A stretch of 64,000 bases of DNA from Marthasterias glacialis (GCA_911728455.2 OU452231.1:11811838-11875837), one strand, 5' to 3'. Shown: positions 21,736 through 33,072, counted from the first letter of the stretch. The notes: generated from the letters alone by a model not told the origin. Made by a program: numbers and translations.

Positions 21736-23109
21736 TTTGGCCCCAATCCAGTCGTCTGCTTCTTAATCAATTTTGTTGTGAAGCAAGTATCAGCTTTTGA
21801 GATCGGAATTATTTATTTACAGTTCACTTGTATCGAAACATCAATTATTCCTTTTGGCAGCAATATTACAAACATTGATTTAGAGCAAAGTGAACTACTA
21901 TTATACTCAAAAATTGGAAACATTTCCTTAGAACCTTGTTAAATGAACTTGGTTTGGGTAAAGAAGCTAAAGTTGTAAAGGTACACTGTCTTAATTACTA
22001 GGCATGGTACAGTGTTGGTATCAAGAATGTTTTACATGGTGCTACCTCCCGTTTTTGTTCAACAACCATGCAAAGTTCTAATGTGAATTATGGTTTAGTA
22101 TTAATATTTAAGTTTTTTTAAAGCAGCTGAACATTTCCATTGCTCCACAAAATTTAGATTGGGAAAATTGCTCAGGATGGTTGTTGAGACATAAACAGAA
22201 CTTTTACACCAGGAACCAATTTAATTTTTCATCAAGCTTCTATGCAGTAGAAATTGCTTAGAAAATCACCATGCTAAGCAAACATTAACAGTGAATCAGT
22301 CAACAAGCAATGCACACATTACATAGCATTTAGGTTTGTGCGCTTAGCACTTAGCCTCAGTTAATTGCTGAGCAAAGATAAGTGTCGCCAGTGGTGGACC
22401 TTGCCTTTTATAGACATTATAGCCTGGCCACACAAGGGCACTGTTTGGGAAAACACTTTTGGGTAAAATGTTAGGAATCAGAGCTTTTTGTTTACTGCAG
22501 TACATTTAGGAACTTATGATTTTAATACTTTTTCACTTCCAAAAATGTTAGTGGGCAACTCCATGCCAAAACCAGGCACTTCTTGCCAAAATTCATAATT
22601 GGGTTTATTTTTCTCGTCAAAAAGATGAGAATGAGAGCTTTCAAGTAACACCTAATGAGGGCCTTGGTAAGTAATTCTCAACATATAGAATGTGTGAGAC
22701 ATCACATCACCTCACATCGATATCAGGGCTGACTTTATTTTTAATGCCATTTCTATTTTTGAGAATTGCCTGATTTTGGCGACTTTGAACATTTGTCTAT
22801 TTAGCATTTGATTGAATGTTTATTTTGTTGATCTCCCAAATGTGATTGTTTTTTTCTCTCATGCTGTCAAATGCATGTCTTTTGATTTAAATCATTAAAG
22901 TCTGTGTTAAATTTAAATGTGCTTTTTCCCCCCGGAATCCACAAGTTCAACACACAATTTGTTTTATTCTTATTATATAAAGAACTTGTATACGTATATA
23001 TTTCAGTTTATTGTTTACAGATTTGTAAGGAAGTTATACGACTCCAATACCTATGGTTATTAAACTATTCCAAGTGTTTATGAAGGCAGGGTGTGTGACT
23101 GTCCCAGGT

Positions 23110-23115
23110 TTTATT
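23110..23115 (-). terminator. Candidate poly(A) signal for the CCDC172-like gene
   Basis: AATAAA on the minus strand, about 400 bases past the stop, is the first canonical signal downstream. Confidence 0.35.
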
Positions 23116-23201
23116 TGTTATTTCAAATGGACGTCGTAAGGTAAACCGAGGGGGGGGAACTTTTTGACAATAAGAAAAATTGAAGGCAACATTTTGAAAC
23201 A

Positions 23202-23327
23202 ATGGGAGATTTTTGAGACGATAGCGATCGTCCCACAGACCGGTCCTTTTCCATTGTTCTCAGCGATGAAAACAATGGAAAAGGACCGGTCTGTGGGATG
23301 CCCGCTATCGTCTCAAAAGTCTCCCAT
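23202..23327. mobile_element. Foldback hairpin element
   Basis: atgggagatttttgagacga pairs with tcgtctcaaaagtctcccat, and ggtccttttccattgttctc pairs with gaaaacaatggaaaaggacc. The hairpin is almost perfect over 126 bp. It lies between the CCDC172-like stop and its first plausible poly(A) signal, so it may be in that gene's 3' UTR. Confidence 0.8.
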
Positions 23328-23516
23328 TAGAGAAAGCAGTAGAACCAGACAGAGGCACGGGTCAAAAACAGTCTGGTTCTCTTTTGTGTATAACTAGTAT
23401 TTGAATTTCTAATTGCTTAGAGAGGGAACCAGATAAAGATGGTCACATCATGACGCTGACATAGTACAGATGCTGTATTTCAAGAATTCCTTTTTAGGTT
23501 TGGCTTGTCCTCTTGG

Positions 23517-23556
23517 CTAATACTTGAAGCGCACTTTCTTTGCATTTTCAGGTACC
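23517..23556 (-). CDS. CCDC172: CCDC172-like terminal exon with stop
   Basis: The acceptor is gtaatttgcag, entry is phase 2, and it encodes (W)VPENAKKVRFKY and a TAG stop. The exon is short, but the phase fits exactly and the acceptor is strong. It is inferred from splicing logic alone. Confidence 0.6.
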
Positions 23557-26500
23557 CTGCAAATTACAACAAAAAATCAAAAACTGAAAACATTTTGCGA
23601 AAAATATGAGTTTTATTAAGACTAGAGATTTCATTTAAATCGGGTAAGGATTGGGTACAGGGACTTTGGTATAGTAGGGTAGCTGATCTGGGATGTTACC
23701 CACTGGGAAAGGGCTGGTGAGGCTGGTGGTGTTATCAGGATCCTTCTATACCTGCATCTGCCCTTTATGCTTGCACCCATACAGTTGGAATTTTAATGTG
23801 CCAACTGAATGCTCCCACCAGTCATTTCCTCCAAGCTCCTACTCAAACTAGAGTCTAGGGAGGCAGTAAACTGCCGGCTGGATGAACCAACAAACCTGGC
23901 AAGTCTTGGCAGCTGCTATAAACTTCTAGCTGGATAAGTACATGAAAAAAATGGGATAAAAAAAACTGCCAAAGATGTGAAGTTGTGGTAGGAGGGTTTG
24001 AAGGGGGAATGCGTCTTCCCTGTCGCATGACCCCACCCTCCGCCGAGTGGCACCACCATTTGAAATCTGGACTTTTGGGATGAAAAATTAACAGAATAAA
24101 ATGCTACATTTTATAAGCTTTTATGTAATAATTTCAATGTTTTTTAAACTATTCTTCTTTTTACAGGCAAACAATGAATTTGTTCTTACCTAAATGCCAG
24201 ATTATATTATAAACAATACGGCATAGTAAGAGCCCTGAAAAGGAGCTTGCTTAGGAAAAATGCAAACGGAAACAAGTTTTAGATGACCAGAAGTGCCCCC
24301 TAGAAAAAAGTGATGTACCCCCTTGTGCCCCCCCTGAATTTTACCCACTGCCTCTTCCCCTGTTTCTGCTGATTCTAGAGATGTGTTTGAGTATTTAACA
24401 TACCATAAAGACCCGCACGATGAAGAATCCATGCCATCTTGAGATTCGTCACTAAGAGGTCTCTCTTCTGGCAATATGGAACCTGAAGCAGATGACTGAA
24501 GTGTTTGCCCCCTGGCTGAAGGCTCTTTGGTCCAGGGATGGAAGACATGACGAAAGTTGAACTGCTTGGCGGTGCTACTGTTGGAACTTCCTCCCTGGAT
24601 AAGTGCATAAATTTACAGAGTAAGTGCTTTAAGAATTCAGTGCTTTGTTTAAGAACTCAGTGGTACCTACTGCTACATAGGATTCTAAGAATTGCAACTG
24701 GCCATAGCGGCGCAGCCAGAATTTTTGTCACTGGGGGCAAGGGGTGTGGAGGGGTGTACTGCTTTTTGGTGGGGGGGGGCCGAGGGGCTATGTTTTTTAA
24801 TGCATTACATGTATCTAGATTTTTTTGCGGGAGGGTGGGCACCTGGAGGGGCACTGGAAACTTGTTGGGCGGCAAGTTCCCCCAGGCCCCCCCCCACCCC
24901 CAGTGGCTATGCTGCTGACGGGCCATCTCCTCTGGAATGCTTGTCATGAACTTATGTGTGTTTCTCTCTCCAACACTGAGAAGTATAAAGTGTTTACCTC
25001 AACCTGTTGCTCATCTTTTTTGTTCTTGATCCCTCTCCTCAGTTTGGCCAAATTAGGTCGCTCCGATCCTCCCGTTGGTAGAGGTTCTTTTTTCACAACC
25101 ACAGCTGAGATGGCATGAGTGCTTAGATTAGATGCATGATGGGGATTCGAACCTCCCCTTGCAAGAGGGGCAAGTGAGTCACGGCTATTACTGGTGGAAG
25201 CTTGGTCAACTCCATCTGTGGAAGCTATTGGTTTGGTCGAATGTGTAATGCGGAAACTACTCCATGAGTTATGTGTCTTTGATGCAGAGGTTGTGGTTGT
25301 CTTGACCTATAGGTTACAAACAAATTTCTGTTCATGTCTCTTATTTACTTTCAGCAGATTGTTTTAATTACTTTGAGTTCGTAATTTTTTTTCCAAAACT
25401 ATTGTTTTTGTTTTATTTATTATTTAATTGAAGCCAGTTCTTGGAAAGTTGAAAACGGCTTGATCAGGGAGACAAGGGAGGGGCAGTCATTGAGGTTACT
25501 CCTTAACTTTAATAATTGATTTTCCCTTGTCTCCTTGTTCATGTCATTTCTAGTGCCTCTACTAGTTAATACACTGTCCTTGGTTAATTCTCATATATTT
25601 ATACATTTTTAATTCTGTTTCCAAGATATATTTGTATTTATTCTTTATTTCACATATTTATGTTATATTTTATATTTTTATTCTTTATTTTTTATATTTA
25701 TGTTATATTTTTATTCTTTATTTCGTATATTTATGTTATATTTTATATTAATATTTTATGTCTCTTTTGTGAGTGGATCAACAGGCTTTCGAGCTACAGT
25801 GTTTAGTTTTTTTATACTTGTGTTGATCCTGGCCATCACATTAAAGGGTTGTTCTTGTATTTTGCTTGGGTTTTTTTTTTTTTCCATCAGTGTCTTTAAC
25901 TTGTTTACTGTATACGTTTGCTGTGTGATTCCGGCCAAATAAATAATAATAATAATAATAATAAAGGTGAGTGTAATTACTATATTCAAGGTTAGAATGG
26001 ATGTTTTGTTTTGACCTTGTTTGGCCGTATCTGCCTATACAATTTTCAATTTCACTAACTTCTAAAAGAAGTGTGATTCAAAATATCGCAATTTTGACAA
26101 CTCATCTTAAGATGAAGCCAACAAGTGCCTTTTGAAACCAACCCTGATAAAAATAGAAAACAAAACAAATAGAGCATTGGCTCATAGGGTTGACACTATT
26201 GCTTAGCAATTATGATAGGATTGATCAGTTAAAACTCATCGTAAAATAATACATAATTACCTCTGTCAAAAACAGCCTTACCTGCCTTTTTCTTGGGCTG
26301 GTTTTTCTACTCTGTGGTTGGGCAGCAGAATTGCAAGAGTTAGCCTGGTTTGTTTGTCTCTGCAGTTGTCTCTGCCAGCGTTGTCTCTGGAGTCGGTCCA
26401 CCTCCTGTTGTAGGGCGTGGCACATTCCTTCCAGCCCCTCATCATGACATGCTTCCAATTCTCTCCGCATTCTGATAACAATTTAGAAAATAAATAGGGG

Positions 26501-29500
26501 GGAAAAAGTTATGATGTAATTGGCTAGACTCTGGATTAGGCTCAATCGGATATCTTGAAGTGATGTTCTTTGGGTAAGAACTTCAAAACAATGTCGATAG
26601 ACCATCAGCTAATCTCTTTGTTTTGCACTCGCTATCATGAATACAGGTTCTTTGCACGTATGACAGGGCCAGTCTATTTTCCCTTTAAGCCTTGGTTTCG
26701 TTGGAATGATTTACGCAAGAGGAAAGCAAGATGACAGTGCACCATAATAAAAGCAGCTGATGCTACAATCCAGTCACTCTGTGCACAATATAAGACTCTT
26801 TCACAATGCCCATTTAAGGATTCCTAATTGGTCAAGTTAACTTATCCGTTTACCACAATTTGCAACATTGTTCTAGCCAATTGTCAACCTTGTCCTACAT
26901 GTAGTTATAATAAAGGCCGAGAGTTAAACCCCTTTGCTCACCTTATGAACTCTGCATCAACCTGAGGCTGACCTGCCACTTTACTCTTGACCTCATTTAG
27001 TTTCTTAGTAATGACGCTTTGTTCTTCAAGCTCCTTGTGCAATTCTGATCAAAAGGAATGAAATCATAATCAGTTTGAGGCTATGACGGAAGACTGGTAT
27101 TGGATTTTGTTTGAGGTAAGCTACATTGGTATCTCCCCATGGTAATTCACCATCAATGTGATTTACCAAAACGTGGTTATTATACATGTAGAACCCACGT
27201 TGGTCTTTTCAACATTTCAGCTGACGTACTCCAGTCATTGTCAGAGACATGCAAAACATGTGATTTTCTTCTTTATAAAAAAACTCGTAACACAATTTTT
27301 TCTCTCAAGACTTGTTTGTCAGTTGACATCCACTATGTCCAAAATATGAAAGCAGTTCAATTGAAATTGTTTTAAGGGTGCTTTAGGTGCTTGAACCAAT
27401 TTAATGGTGAGATACTACAGGCCTGGAATTTCATCTTTGAGAGGGCAAGGCCATTTTCGTTTGCCAAGGGCACTTCTACTGTGAAATCTTAAAAGTCCAT
27501 GGGAATTATCTGAAGGGGCACCAAGGGTAAGACCTCGGCATCAGACTCCATGGCCTCCCTCCGTGTCCATCTTGGCCTAATACTACTGATGATGAATGTC
27601 ATCTTTACTTTAATGCATTGACCAACAGTCCTGTAGACCAACCTTCTGACGTGCTTTGTAATTTTGTCTTCACAGCCAGTAGCTCCATTTTCTCCACAGT
27701 TTGTTTATTCCTCCTGACTTTCACCTGTCGATGGTCAGATAGTTCTACAAGAAAATTACTAAACTGTAAGTGTTTCAAAACATAGACCTATCCTTTAAGC
27801 CCCACCTACCATAGCAACTGTCTATCAACTGCGACCACATCAGTAGCTTGTACAGTATATATCTTGCTGTGCCCTTTGCCACACACAAAAGACACAAGAC
27901 GCAACAATTCCAATGGTGGAAATATGTTTATATTTTTTAATGGGATTTAATGTGTCAGACTTTTTGGTACGAGTTCGTGGTTGTGATTGGTCAAAGCATA
28001 ATGGGGCGGGCATAGTGGATCAATCTATTAACAAAACTTGCGATATAATCATGCGACTCCGTAATTTTAAAAATAAAAAGAAGTTCCTGCCAAACTCACC
28101 AGTCTTTGTAAAGTGTTTCTGCAAATTTCAACAGCACTAACAAAACTTCCTTTTTTTCTATTATTCTACATCAACATTTTAAATATATGAAATCAGCTGT
28201 GAGGATTAGCAGACCTAAGTGGGATGTTAACCTAAAGAAATAAAAGCCTTCTAAAACTCATCCTTTTAATTAAAATAATTAATCATTAAATATTGACTAT
28301 GTGCACTCTGACATCAAAACTAGAGGTGTAAACAAGCATCGTGTTTTGCATAATTTGGTTTAGGAGTAGGGTCGCCTGTAAATTATGTGACCTTTGATGC
28401 CACCCCATCACCCACCTTATGCTTATAATGAATTACACGTGTATGGCATACCGTACCAACGGCAGATTTCAATAGAGGGCAGTTTAGATGTAAACAAAGG
28501 GTACACAATCTGTAGTCCAAAATTGTTGAAAGATTTAGTGCACTCCATAGATTGTTGGGAAACATTCAAGAAAAATGTAAAAACAATGGGAGACTTTTGA
28601 ATGGTCCTTTTTCACGGTTCTTACCAGTAGTACGCATGTTCAGAACTACACACGCAGTACTGAGCATGTGCACGCATGCTCAGAACTGTTCAACAGGTTG
28701 ATCTTATAAGCTTATTAATCTAACAAACAATTTTGAGAAGAAAACTTAATCACATACAAATGACAAAGAGGTTAGATTTCCAGGCAATCACCACCAAACA
28801 AAAAATAAATTAAGCTTGTAACAGCCCTGGAGTTCCATCTTTGATGGGAATTTTATCGATTTGCACAAGGAATATTTTGAGGAAGCACCGATGCCAAGAC
28901 CAGGGGTATCATGGTTCTGTGTTATTCCAGGTCTGTTTTAATTTGTAGTACCTGCGAGAAGACAGCTCTCCTGCTGTTTTAAGTCAACAAGTCTTTGCCT
29001 TGCTTTGGTCTCCCTGTGTTCTGTACCAACTCCACATAGATCATGAGTCTGATTGAAGTCTGCGATTTCTTGGATGAAATTCTCACACCTCTTGGCCTGA
29101 ACAGTTTCCAGAGATTTCTGAAAATAGAACCCCCAAAATGAAGCTTCTGTATGTACAGTTACTGATGAGCAAAAGAATGAGGTACCAAAGCAATAGGCCT
29201 ACAGAAAAATCAATTTAATACAAATCAAACTACAGCCTTCTTTATCGGGATACCCTACAACTTAAAATCTGTCGCAGGTCAAAGGGAAACTCAAACAGTT
29301 CTAAAAGCTCCTAGCACACATCAGAGATGCCAATTTATTCCATACATTTAACACACTGCTAAAAGCTCATCTGTTCCAAGACAGCATTTTTTCCTCATTC
29401 TTTGTAGCTCAACGCCTCAGAGCAAGTCTTTTATTTTGGTGCTGTAATAAATGAGTTTTGAATGATAGGGTCTGTCTCTAATAGCCCCTTTCCATCATTT

Positions 29501-31615
29501 TTTTAGCTTTCAAACACACTTTTAACAGCATCTCTTGTCATATCCTTGTAACACTGTTGGTAAGTGCTGACGATTTGGAGCCATGAACATGAACATTTGT
29601 TACACTGCACTTCCGGCTCCAAGACGTCATGAATCACTTACCAACAGGGCCCAGTTTAATTGAGCTGCTTAACAACCAATTTTGTGCTTACTGTGCGATT
29701 TCCATTTCATAGCGCTGCTAACCAAAAGTACACGAAAAGGCATACAAACCTTCCGGTGCTTACTGTAGGAAAATAAATGACATAATAATGCAAATACATG
29801 GTGACCTTCCAATTTCTTGCTAACCTGTAAAATACGTTTAAGCTGAAGCAAATTTTTCTGCTATACATGTAGTTAACACGAAAATTTGCTTACCATTAAG
29901 AAGCGCTATGATGAACGACCTTCATCAAAGAAAAATGACTAAGAAACAAGCAACAGATCCAGCTTTTGCTGTCTCATCAGAGCATATGTTAGGATTACTC
30001 TCAGTTTATCACTCCAAAACCACTTTTAGGGTCATCTTGCAGGGACATGTCATCAGCAGCTTAGCCAAGGGGGCTTGGGGGGCACAAGCTCCCCCACAAA
30101 TTTTCAGTGCCCCCCACCTCCAGGTGCCCCCCATAACAAAATGTAGATATACATGTAATTCATAAAAAAAAACATGGTACCTGCCCCCCCCCCCCCCACT
30201 AAAAAGCAACGCCCATCTACGCCCCCCAGTGAACAAATCCTGGCTACACCGAGCAGGTCGCACATTGGAGGCTACCATGTATAAGAACATTTGTTCATAC
30301 CAGTTTTACAGCAGAAGCATCCCTATCTTCCTTGATCTGGGTCAGCTGATCTTTAAGGATGTTCTCTCTGTGTTGTAACCATGACAACGCTAGCTCTGCC
30401 TCTGTCTGATGGTGGATCTTTAGAATTTAAAGAATGATCGGAAATTTTACAATCACATTTGTTTTTTGACAAATTTTGTTTAGATTTTGGAAAAACATAC
30501 TTTTGTGGAGACCATATTAAGTCCCCTTTATCCTATCCGTCTTAATAGTTAGTAGATAACTATTATATTAAAGGGATTAAAAATATTAAAGACTTAAATT
30601 TAAAAAAGCAAGCTGGTAGCATTTACAACAGTTAAATGGCAAGTTACCTTTACAACTAGTTGACCCTGTGCTGTTGTACATTCTTCCTGAAGTTCTTTTA
30701 ACTGCTCATGGATTTCATTAATTTCATTTTTAACTGGAAAGAAGAGTCATCCACAATTCCATTTCATCATAAATGTGTTTTAAAATACATGTAAGACTAA
30801 CAATAAAAATTAACATTAACAACATTGTTATTCACCACAATATAGTTTTTGTGGGACAGTTACAATTGGCTTTGAAATTCCCATTGAATATAAAACTAAT
30901 AAATACAAACTCTTAAAATGAAAATGTCGTTAAATTCATGATGACTGAAGTAGGCCTACACTTCAGCCGAAAGTAAAACTTAAACTAAAGTGATATCACC
31001 AGTGTATGGGTTTGCTATTTTTGAACCATTCAAAATAATTTGTTTTGTCAAAAACCATAATAGACCTATACATATGACGTCACTATATGAGCATTTAAGT
31101 ACAGGAACGGGCTGAAGTCAAAAAAGCTATAACGCATGTTTGAATGATGCTGCATTTGACCTCAAAGATGGCGGCGGATGCATAATAATTATTAGGTATA
31201 GAGGGTATGCATAGCCTTTTTGCTACAGTAAACTTACGGCCGTTTTGACCTCAGTGAGGGCGCTGCTTGTTGTACATATCTCTATAGGGATCATGACGTC
31301 AGACGCATATTAAGGTCTATTAATTAACATGATTAATTACCGCAATTAGTGTAAAATGATGTACTACTACTGGAAATCCTCTTCCATCATTCCACAACCC
31401 CGAGAACTAAAACATTAGTCAACTACGAACTAGTGTGAATAAGTGTTCAGTTTAATGAACAATAGGCCTAAACAAAAAATAACAAAACAAAAACCAGGAT
31501 TTTTGTAATTTTTGATTTTAGTAATTTTGAACAAACCTTCGTTGAGCAGAGTTTTCCTTTCCTTTGCCTTCTGCTCCGACTGTAAAATTTGAACAAAGAG
31601 ATCATTTAAGCTCAT
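23517..31615 (-). CDS. CCDC172: CCDC172-like coiled-coil protein, ten coding exons, complete
   Basis: Reading right to left, coding exons are 31615-31537, 30733-30648, 30417-30301, 29117-28952, 27744-27643, 27044-26942, 26471-26282, 25306-24998, 24594-24404 and 23556-23517. All nine junctions have AG/GT borders and agree in phase, giving 460 residues and a TAG stop. The start MSLNDLFVQILQSEQKAKE strongly resembles the vertebrate CCDC172 start, and (D)AEFIRMRRELEACHDEGLE matches its conserved C-terminal coil block. Residues 1-265 are almost wholly heptad-type coiled coil rich in E, K, Q and L. Vertebrate CCDC172 is about 258 residues; here roughly 195 more follow, Ser/Thr-rich and less ordered. 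The family is reported as a testis protein that binds tektin-2, suggesting a sperm flagellum role, which I infer only by family. The assignment rests on recalled similarity, not a search. Confidence 0.78.
24020..24350. repeat. Dispersed repeat with poly-C/GCCCCC ends, copy in CCDC172-like intron 9
   Basis: It shares gctacattttataagctttt, atgcaaacggaaac and an aattttaccc end with 43954-44301. The two copies are about 340 bp apart in ends and lie in the same direction. Confidence 0.65.
24404..24594 (-). CDS. CCDC172: CCDC172-like exon 9
   Basis: The acceptor is gcacttatccag and the donor TG|gtatgt; phase is 0 to 2. It encodes GGSSNSSTAKQFNFRHVFHP and an acidic Ser-rich end (SDESQDGMDSSSCGSL). 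Reading through the donor would enter a dispersed repeat (24020-24350), which supports splicing. Confidence 0.7.
24700..24925. mobile_element. Dispersed repeat of the cgtagccaggatttttg / gccccc family
   Basis: One end is gcagccagaatttttgtcac and the other cagtggctatgctgctga, around G-rich sequence and acatgta. It is the inverted counterpart of 30050-30253. A degenerate piece lies at 38750-38880. Confidence 0.6.
24998..25306 (-). CDS. CCDC172: CCDC172-like exon 8, start of the C-terminal extension
   Basis: The acceptor is aacctatag and the donor GAG|gtaaac; phase is 0 to 0 with 103 codons. A second usable donor (CAG|gttgag) lies six bases earlier and is also in frame. The Ser/Thr-rich sequence holds VVVKKEPL, a sumoylation-like VKKEP context, and a basic patch RPNLAKLRRGIKNKK. 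Confidence 0.75.
25939..25964. repeat. Microsatellite (aat)n
   Basis: About eight tandem aat copies in CCDC172-like intron 7. Confidence 0.85.
26282..26471 (-). CDS. CCDC172: CCDC172-like exon 7
   Basis: The acceptor is gttatcag and the donor CAG|gtaagg; phase is 2 to 0 with 63 codons. It encodes RMRRELEACHDEGLEGMCHAL and a Gln/Arg-rich helix (QRQRWQRQLQRQ), then turns polar. The coiled coil ends here, near where the vertebrate protein ends. Confidence 0.8.
26942..27044 (-). CDS. CCDC172: CCDC172-like exon 6
   Basis: The acceptor is ttttgatcag and the donor AAG|gtgagc; phase is 1 to 2. It encodes ELHKELEEQSVITKKLNEVK followed by a GQPQVDAEFI segment that begins the best conserved block of the family. 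Confidence 0.8.
27420..27575. mobile_element. MITE of the gcctggaatttcatctttgag family
   Basis: It starts gcctggaatttcatctttga and shares gggcaaggccattttcg and gaaggggcaccaagg with 16349-16508. It lies in CCDC172-like intron 5. Confidence 0.6.
27643..27744 (-). CDS. CCDC172: CCDC172-like exon 5
   Basis: The acceptor is tttcttgtag and the donor AAG|gttggt; phase is 1 to 1. It encodes ELSDHRQVKVRRNKQTVEKM and onward to LQSTSE. Confidence 0.78.
28824..28936. mobile_element. Diverged MITE of the gcctggaatttcatctttgag family
   Basis: gccctggagttccatctttg at one end and gttattccaggtctg at the other, shortened to 113 bp. It ends 16 bases from the donor side of exon 4. Confidence 0.5.
28952..29117 (-). 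CDS. CCDC172: CCDC172-like exon 4
   Basis: The acceptor is ctattttcag and the donor CAG|gtacta; phase is 0 to 1. It encodes KSLETVQAKRCENFIQEIADF and onward to QQESCLLA. The F-I-x-EI-x-DFN pattern is shared with vertebrate CCDC172. Confidence 0.8.
30050..30253. mobile_element. Dispersed repeat of the cgtagccaggatttttg / gccccc family
   Basis: The ends are atcagcagcttagccaaggg and gaacaaatcctggctacacc, with long C runs inside. It lies in CCDC172-like intron 3, just past exon 3's donor. Confidence 0.65.
30301..30417 (-). CDS. CCDC172: CCDC172-like exon 3
   Basis: The acceptor is attctaaag and the donor CTG|gtatga; phase is 0 to 0 with 39 codons. It encodes IHHQTEAELALSWLQHRE and NILKDQLTQIKEDRD, matching the position of the LL-x-HENALERQLSEI block of the vertebrate protein. 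Confidence 0.8.
30648..30733 (-). CDS. CCDC172: CCDC172-like exon 2
   Basis: The acceptor is ctttccag and the donor AAG|gtaact; phase is 1 to 0. It encodes (V)KNEINEIHEQLKELQEEC and continues to VVK, a clear coiled coil. Confidence 0.8.
31059..31321. mobile_element. MITE of the aatagacctatacgtatgacgtcac family, full copy
   Basis: aatagacctatacatatgac at the left mirrors gacgcatattaaggtctatt at the right. The interior has tttgacctcaaagatggcgg and a second inverted segment gttttgacctcag. It lies in CCDC172-like intron 1. Confidence 0.75.
31537..31615 (-). CDS. CCDC172: CCDC172-like exon 1 with start codon
   Basis: It encodes MSLNDLFVQILQSEQKAKER and six more residues, ending in phase 1 at donor AAG|gtttgt. 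The ATG is the first in this frame downstream of the GC-rich promoter-like region, and upstream sequence gives no other acceptable start. Confidence 0.8.
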
Positions 31616-31744
31616 TGTACAGTATTCTACTAAGTACTAATGACAGTTTTAATTTTTACAAGCCTAAGTTGTATCCTGCTGAAACAAAAATCCTACGTTT
31701 CACTAAACTTCAGCAATCATCTTTCGTGTATTTTCCTATGCGAT

Positions 31745-31870
31745 GGTCGTCGTCGTATGATTGGTGTAAACTTTCTCGGACACTTGAGGGCGCCCGGCGT
31801 TCCGCCCTTAAGTTCGGGGCGGGGCGGGGACGTAGACATTGTGGGCGCGGGGATGGGTGGGGTTTGCCAA
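31745..31870 (-). promoter_or_regulatory. GC-box and CCAAT-containing promoter candidate for the CCDC172-like gene
   Basis: About 130-255 bases upstream of the start codon, the minus strand has CCCCGCCCCGCCCCG (31815-31832) and several CpGs in an otherwise AT-rich area. It also has CCAATCAT (31756-31763). The position, composition and CCAAT/GC boxes suit a TATA-less promoter. No experimental start is known. Confidence 0.5.
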
Positions 31871-31879
31871 AATAAACTT

Positions 31880-33070
31880 CCTGAGATAACCAACCAAACC
31901 TAATCCCTACCCTGCAAGTTTCATAAATAAAAAAAGAGGGAGTTTAATATGTTTTATTTTTGAAGGATAATCAACGATCCTTTACATGCATCTTCAACCG
32001 ACTATAATCTATTTGACAACTTTGAGTTTTACAAATTTAACAAAATTAACAATTTTGCGAGAAAAAGAAGAAGAATTCGTTTTATTCATCAGTAGGCTTA
32101 GGCCTATCTGAAAACTTCGATTTTCTTTCCTTGATTTGAGAAAAAAAAGACTAAGTATCATAATCCTTAACATGAATCCAGAGGGACTCCATTGTTACCA
32201 AGGACCTTTTGGAATCTTTGATAAACTTTAATTAAATAGGCCTAACAACATTCTCATCAAGTTTTAATTCTCATTAGGCCTCCCCTCAGTACAGAATTAT
32301 TAGCAGTCCACCACCGCTCTCTTCTTAATTGCGCGTAAGATAACATAGACACAAATCTCTTAAATCTATTATTTCGCGTCTTCCATTCTCTTCTAGGAAT
32401 CCACGCCTACCTCGCGGCACATTTTAAGTGGACAGCGCTACGCGCTATAGTGGCACCCCCCCCCCCCCTTCAAAATAAAATAGTCTTGTCCCTTCAGGCC
32501 ATTCCAAATATGGGCAAAAATTTAGCCAAAGATATCGAGAAGCGTCAGGGCTTTGTTATGCAAATAAAAACCGGGGTCTTGTGACCGTCAGAGGAGGAAA
32601 AAATGGCTTTCTAACAGTCTCCATGCATTTTCCTCCAGCAAATTTTGGTTTTTACCGCAGTTCCGACGGTGACTACATAAACACTATGGAAAAGTTTCCA
32701 TATCCGCCTGCCACTTTCTAAGGGATTTTTGATTTTTTAATTGATGTTGGCTTTAATTTCCCTTTTTTTAATATTCCTCTCCAGGTATTAGTAGCTAAAA
32801 CGCTAATTATTGAACTTTTAAAAGGAAAAACCAATCGGACATTTCAGCGCGCGGCCGGAACTTTCGCGCATTCATGCCCAAAGGTCTGGGGCCTTTTTGA
32901 TGTATGTGAATCGGTATTCATTATTGCGTTATGCAGGCAGGGAGCACAACAAATGTAGTGACATACTAAAGAAGTGATACTTGTGAGCAAATTACCAAGA
33001 TTTGTAGGCTGATCACACACAGGCAACAAAAAAGGGAACATACAAAAAGAGAAATTATTTAATCAGAAAG
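31880..33070. other. Gene-less stretch right of the CCDC172-like promoter
   Basis: AT-rich sequence with a poly-C run near 32457-32468 and a GC-rich patch near 32846-32870. No ORF or RNA is recognisable. Confidence 0.5.
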
Positions 33071-33072
33071 TG

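Larger units (their letters stand above)
15281..23109. other. Gap between convergent genes, rich in MITEs
   Basis: Apart from the elements listed individually, I see no gene. No ORF has a recognisable domain and nothing shows exon-like continuity. A poly-C run lies near 17350. The first part may be transcribed as a long ARID5 3' UTR. Confidence 0.5.

Noticed and set aside
24202-24474. Read-through end of the CCDC172-like protein past exon 9
   Set aside because: The extra residues come from a dispersed repeat also present at 44 kb. A good donor and a phase-matched final exon exist at 23556-23517.
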